From Apostichopus californicus (taxonomy: Eukaryota; Echinodermata; Holothuroidea; Aspidochirotida; Stichopodidae): a stretch of 20,605 bases of DNA. A program made the translations under genes and the position numbers. Below the pieces are notes generated by a model. That model was not told where the DNA came from. It worked only from the letters and a program-made list of their open reading frames with translations, and did not search any database. Every line of letters starts with the position of its first letter. Position 1 is the stretch's first letter. Below, piece by piece: positions 12,201-18,200 of the stretch. Location: assembly GCA_020650975.1 (NCBI GenBank), contig JAIPMN010040275.1, positions 1 to 20,605 of the forward strand. Direction: 5' to 3'.

Positions 12201-15200
12201 GAATTAAATTATATCTCTTTCACAAGGATTTATCAATTATACCTCACATCACATAAAAAAAGTAGAATCCAAAACCTTTGAAAATTTCTCACTTTGTTTG
12301 TTACGTTTGATTACTTCTAATATGAATAGTGTCTGTCGGACAAATCTTGATGAACGAATGAATGCACGAAGTATTTTGCTGATTAAACCTTACACTTGGT
12401 GAAGTAAAAATGTATACGGTAGGGTGTCTTTAAGTCTGATCAATTGTATAACGAGGAATACTCCATAGGTCTGGAAAAAATGATGACCATCTTGCAAAAC
12501 GGATGTTTGAAGTGCTAGAACAACAACACCTTTGTCTTTAGAGAAGGGAAAAAGCATTGATGGTGGTCTTTATAGATAAAATATTGTGGCAATCACAGTT
12601 GTATCTTGAGGCTGGACAATTGTATTACAAGGAATACTCCATAGGTACAGAAAAAATGACGACCATCTTGCAAAACGGATGTTTGAAGTGCTAGAACAAC
12701 AACACCTTTGTCTTTAGAGAAGGGAAAAAGCATCGATGATGGTCTGTATAGATAAAATATTGTGGCAGTCACAGTTGCATCTTGAGTCTGGACATTATCT
12801 CAATTACTTTGCATCCCATGGTTTTCACTCTCTGTATCAGATTCTCTCTTGGTTAATATTTTTTTTTCCTATCATTATTATGATTATTATTTGTTAGACC
12901 TTGTTAACCTTTCTAAAGCTGTTTGTTTGTAATATAACTTGGAAAAACTGTTCTTTATCGACAGGTATTTAGTACTCTACGATGATATGAGTAAACGTGA
13001 AGTGGCCAGAGCAAACATCGTATGCAAGGAATGGCTATCCAAAGGTCAGCCAGTTTTTGTTACCACGGACAAGGACTTTGTGGACAGTGGTAAGTCCGTT
13101 AGACGTATCCACCCTTGATCACCAGAAAGTATAATATTGTTATTGATGCATATATATTGAATCTTTCAAGAGATGATTATCCATTGGCTGATAATGTAAC
13201 ACTATTCCACACTGCTAGAGCTTGAAAAACTTGTCTCAATATTTCGGTTCTAACGCAAGATATGATTAATTGCTTGATTAATTTTGACTGGCTAAACCCT
13301 AAGATTCTTCCAGGGATGGGATCACTGATGTTTTTGAAAAGCTGAACCTTTCAATTAATACTCTATATTTTTTGTATTAATCCTCAAAATGTGATACATT
13401 TGGAATACTTGCTTAGCAGTTAATGTTCTCTTTTGATAGAATTCATCAAAACCCACCTTTTTTTTCTTTAATGGAAATACCATTTTCCTGTGTGACTAAG
13501 GGCATTATATTGTAAATGATAAAATTAATAAACAATTTTAAGCTGAAATGCAGTGATGATAGTGATTCAGTCTGCTGTTTCCAGATGCAAATTGGGTTGG
13601 GGGCAGGGGAGAGGAGGGGTGGGTTGGGCAGTTGAGCTAAATTAAATACCAAGGAACGTGTACACATTTTGTGTGGCACTTGTGCCTTTACTGATTTACC
13701 TTTTTCATTATATCTTGTAAACATTTGTAGCTCCTTTTTTGGTGAAAATAGTGTTAAACATCTTTAGAATTGAATGAAAAGTTACCCATGAGCAAAGCAT
13801 TTTGCTATGAAATAATAGATCAACTATTCCCTGGATGACATACCTATAGTTATGGTAATGTGACATAAGTACTCTCATTGGCTCACATAAAGCTGTTCTG
13901 TTTGCTAATAAGTTTTACCTTCTGTATTGAGTATAAGATCATATCAAAGATTACACATGGTTTAGTAATGAGTTATGACATACCCTGGCACAGATAAATC
14001 TAGAAAACTCTACTACACTTGTAAGGAATTGGAGTAAGTTTTGTTTAAATTCATACAAGGTCATTCTTTTTACAACACTCATTGAGAGTGTGGTGGCCAA
14101 CTGGCTAATGCTTCGGACTCGTGATCCAAGGATTGCTGGTTCGATTCCTGCCTAGTTCATTACATTGTGTCCTTGGGCAAGATGCTTTATCTCACATGCA
14201 TCTCTCCACCCAGGGATTAAATGGGTACCTGTTAGGTAACTTGTCATTGGGCGCAGTATACAACTGCTGCCGACTGGAGGGATTGTCTCTGGGACAGATT
14301 ATCATTGACCAGGGGTAATATAACGTCTGTGAAGCGTTTTGAGACCTATCGCTGGTATAAAGCGCTATATGAAAATCAAATATTATTAGTATTATTGAAG
14401 CAGCTCACTCACAGCTGTTTGTTAAGTACTGTGTTTTTTAAAACGAAATTTGCCAGAGGTTCCATCATTCGATGATGTCAGATGATGTCAGATGTTAAAT
14501 CATACCCTAATTTAAATATGTTGCTTCACCATTTTTCAGCGATCGTCGTGGGATACTTTAAAGACCTCAAGTCCAAGACCGTCGGTTACGTCGTCGAAGA
14601 CAATAAGGGTAACTCCAAGAGGTGAGTTTTCATCGACATGTGGGTTTTTACTCTTGTTTTGTAAAGTTGCATCAATTCCTCGTAGCATTTTTGTATGTCG
14701 AAGATGTGAGTTTTTTTTCAAAATTTTGGTAACATTTTGTGAATGCATCTTGGCAACAACGATGAGTTGACTTCTTCCTTCTTTCAGGGTGGCCAAGACT
14801 CAGGTACTTTTAAACAAAGAGCAAGCGACGAATCTTATGAATTCCAGTACGTCCAGTTCCAGCGATGTTACCCTAGGTGAGCCTATAAATCAAAACTTTT
14901 AAGCCTTTATTTACTTGAGATCTTTTCATATAAGCAAAGTTACCCGCACGGATTGCTGGAAGAAAGTTCAATTTATTATCAGTTTAATTAATAGATGAAT
15001 ATTTCCATTGTATATTCATCTTTTAAAACATCCCAACTTATCAATTTCTGACAAAACCCTTTAGAGAAACTTTGGTGCTGGGAGAGGGACACCCTTTGGA
15101 AAATTTTCTGAAATGTTATTACTGCCCATCATAGCACTAGTAAGTCTAGTATGCAAAACCTGGGTGAATCTTAAAAGGTTATTATTATTTATTACCTCTG

Positions 15201-18200
15201 TTTGTGCGATGTGAAATTTTGGACTCAAAAGGTTACACGTCAAAGTCTTAAGTACGGTTTGTTTTTTCAATCCGTTTCAGAAAATATCATCTCAGGACGA
15301 AGATCGAGAAGAGTGTCTAAAAAGGTTCAGTTGTCTCAAGTTGGTACACAGGAAACTCAAGGTGAAAGGTCGGCCACTGCTGTCACCCCCTCTCCTCCTC
15401 CTCCTCCTTCCCCTCAGCAGAAGAGGAGCACTAGAAGCAGATCGAGATCAAACAACGGTACGGCCGAGAAGAGTAAAGCTTCCGACCGCGGGAAATCTAA
15501 AGTAGGAGAAGGGGATCCAGTCTCACATAGCCTTATGTCTGTACAGTTATTGGAAGAGGCTGATAGCATGCGGTTATCATCGGGGTCAACTCCAAGGTCA
15601 GGGGTCAAAAGGAGACAGGAAGAGGGGTCGAAAGATCGCGACATGCCTGCTCGGAAAAAGCTTGCCTTGGGAGTTGGTCAGTTGGAAACATTTCTTTTGT
15701 GGCAGATTTAACCATTGTATTTAGTCACCGTTGTTATTGTTGCGGGTGTTGAGAGTCAAGAGGTCAGAGGTCATAGTCAGAGGTGTTAAGAGTCAAGGGC
15801 TGGCCCACAGGGACCATTATGTCACCATGTCCATCCGTTTGCACTATCCTTTTTTCCTTAAGTATATCATGTTTTATATATACACTGTTTATCCCATATT
15901 TTCCCAGGCCCCTTCCATATTTCCCTTATCACCCTCCCCCCCCCCCCCTTTGCCAGGGCTTCTTGTATCATTTGCCTTCTCAGTCACAATAATAAATGAG
16001 AATTGAGCACTAAACAAAGGATTTTTCTTTTTCCCCCTCTAACCTTCTGTAGGTAATTTCTTGTGAATGTATTAGTGACTAGCTTCATTAAAACTTATTA
16101 AGTAAGAGATTAATATCTACAAGCTAACTAATATCCAGTTTTGTATCATTCATGATGTATCTTTCGTTTGTCATTGAAGTTTTCATTGGCAGTACAGTGT
16201 GATTGCTTTTGAGGAGGCAGGCTCTCTAGGTAGAGGATATTACTCTATCAATACTCCTCTCAAATCGAAGCAGATTTTATTGCGTTGAATTTCATCTTTG
16301 ACTTTTACAGAGACAGGCAGAACGCAGATGGAGAGTGTCACGCCGAGGCACTCTCCTCGCAGAGTGGGATCTTCGACATCTTCCAGTTCTACGGGGGGTC
16401 CTCTACCGCGGTCCAGGGTCTTATTTAAAGGTTACGCATTCCTCTTGACTCAAGTGGTCAAGACTGATGAATCTCAAGAGAGTTTTACCAGAGGTATTTT
16501 AGCACTAGAATACAGTTGCACCCTATATTGCAGAAAACGTTAATTCATATTTTCTTAGCTTGCTCCAAAACTGTGAACTATTTATGATCATGGAACCGTT
16601 TTCTTGCATGTTTTTATCTACTGGTACTAATTGCCTTCATTCCCTAATTCGCCCCTCCCCACTTCCCCCACCCCCATGTTCCTCTTGATTCTCTCCCTAA
16701 AGTACTTTCCTCAAAGATGCAGACAAAAACTGCCAATTACCTGCAAATATTACATCTGTGTCATCGTTAACTGTGAAATGCTTTTTGCCCCATCTTTCCC
16801 CTCCCCCCCCCGGCCCCCAACTCCCAATCTGCATATTTGTAGGTAGTTTCAATTTTCATTTGGGTTAATGGAAGGGACGATTGCATCGCTGGAAATGTTG
16901 TTCAGAATCATGATAACATTTTTGTCAGGCCGGGTTTCAGTGTTACAGTGTCCATGGTTCTATATATAAATATTGCTGTTTTACTTTTAACAGAGGAGAG
17001 CCACATGTCCACACCATTCAATAAAGAACTCGCTAAGAGACAGATCGCTGCAGGTGGCGGAACAGTGTTAAGGGACTTGGAGAAAGCACAGGTAACCATG
17101 GAAACTATGATGATATTCTCACAGAGTAAAACGTCTTGTTGTTCTTTATCCGGCCTTACCCTTTCATCTTTGTCTGTATATTTACTATCCCTGAGTTTTT
17201 TAATGTGGGTCAAAGCTTATGTCAGTTATGATTCATGAGTTACTCACGAAAAAGCAAAACTTAAAAAACGGTAAGTGTTTGTTCCAAATGCCTCATTTAC
17301 CAAAGAGCTTTCCAAAATAGAGGTTCAGTTGTTTGCAATTTGAAGTACAGCAGATGACCTGGCAACCGTGCCATTTTTTATCAAAGCAGGATCGTTGTCA
17401 AAGAGACTTGCACGATATGGCTTAGTATGAACTGGAGCAAAGTCTGGAGCTCAGTTAAAAGTGGTTCTACTGATAACTCATTGCAGGGTTACAGTAAGAA
17501 ATCTAAGATAGGATTTGTATCCTTATTTCCAAAAAAGTGGATTTTTAATTTGGAAAATTGTCGGGGAGTGTAAACAGATGTTTTTCATTTTTTTTCGGTG
17601 TAAGAAATTTATAAACGACAAATTTACGAGAATTACTAGAATTTACGAGAAATTTAGGAACGACAAAAGGAAATAACATGATATTGGGAATTGAAAATTA
17701 GATCCCTGACAGTGATTTTAGGGAACGGTAAGTTATTGAAAGATAAATCAAGGAGGAATATTGAGATATATATTTTACTCATTTGTGTAGGCTAACCAAG
17801 ATATCAAATTTTGTTAATTGTTGCACCGTCAGTAAATTCTCGGTCCACTCTCTCAGGTTTTCAGAGGGAAGGTATTTCTGATTGCGGATACACACTGTAG
17901 GACCAAGAAGTATCTCCTTGCCCTAGCAGCTGGTGTACCCTGTGTCTCACATATGTGGTTAAATGAGTCTTGTAAAACTGTGAGTACCTGGTGTCAGGGT
18001 TTTTGCTTATTTAATAATAATAATAATAAATGAGACTAACATAGCGCCAAATCAGTAGACAAAAGTCACTGTTCACGGCGCTTTACAAAGAAAGCAGATT
18101 AATTCACAAAAGAACAAGTGAAAAGATGGATCTTAAGTAGACTTTTGAATGTAGAAAGTTTAGAGCATGTTCGAATGTGATCTGGTAACTTGTTCCAGAG

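Larger units (their letters stand above)
11480..12964 (+). other. Intron 14 (1485 bp) splitting Tudor 1
   Basis: Phase-2 intron. Besides the 31-bp minisatellite and the 176-bp duplication it holds ~500 bp of AT-rich sequence between them (11901-12440) with nothing recognised. Confidence 0.8.

Noticed and set aside
13446..13724. 92-codon minus-strand open frame in intron 15
   Set aside because: AT-rich intronic sequence, no recognisable domain, no splice or promoter context.
14085..14160. Functional tRNA gene
   Set aside because: Box A and box B are present, but acceptor-stem pairing is absent and SINE body and tail follow directly, so this is a SINE head. The same applies to 18803-18860.
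16908..17238. Open frames on both strands around exon 20 extending into intron 20
   Set aside because: The + frame is exon 20 read through its donor; the - frame is its shadow.
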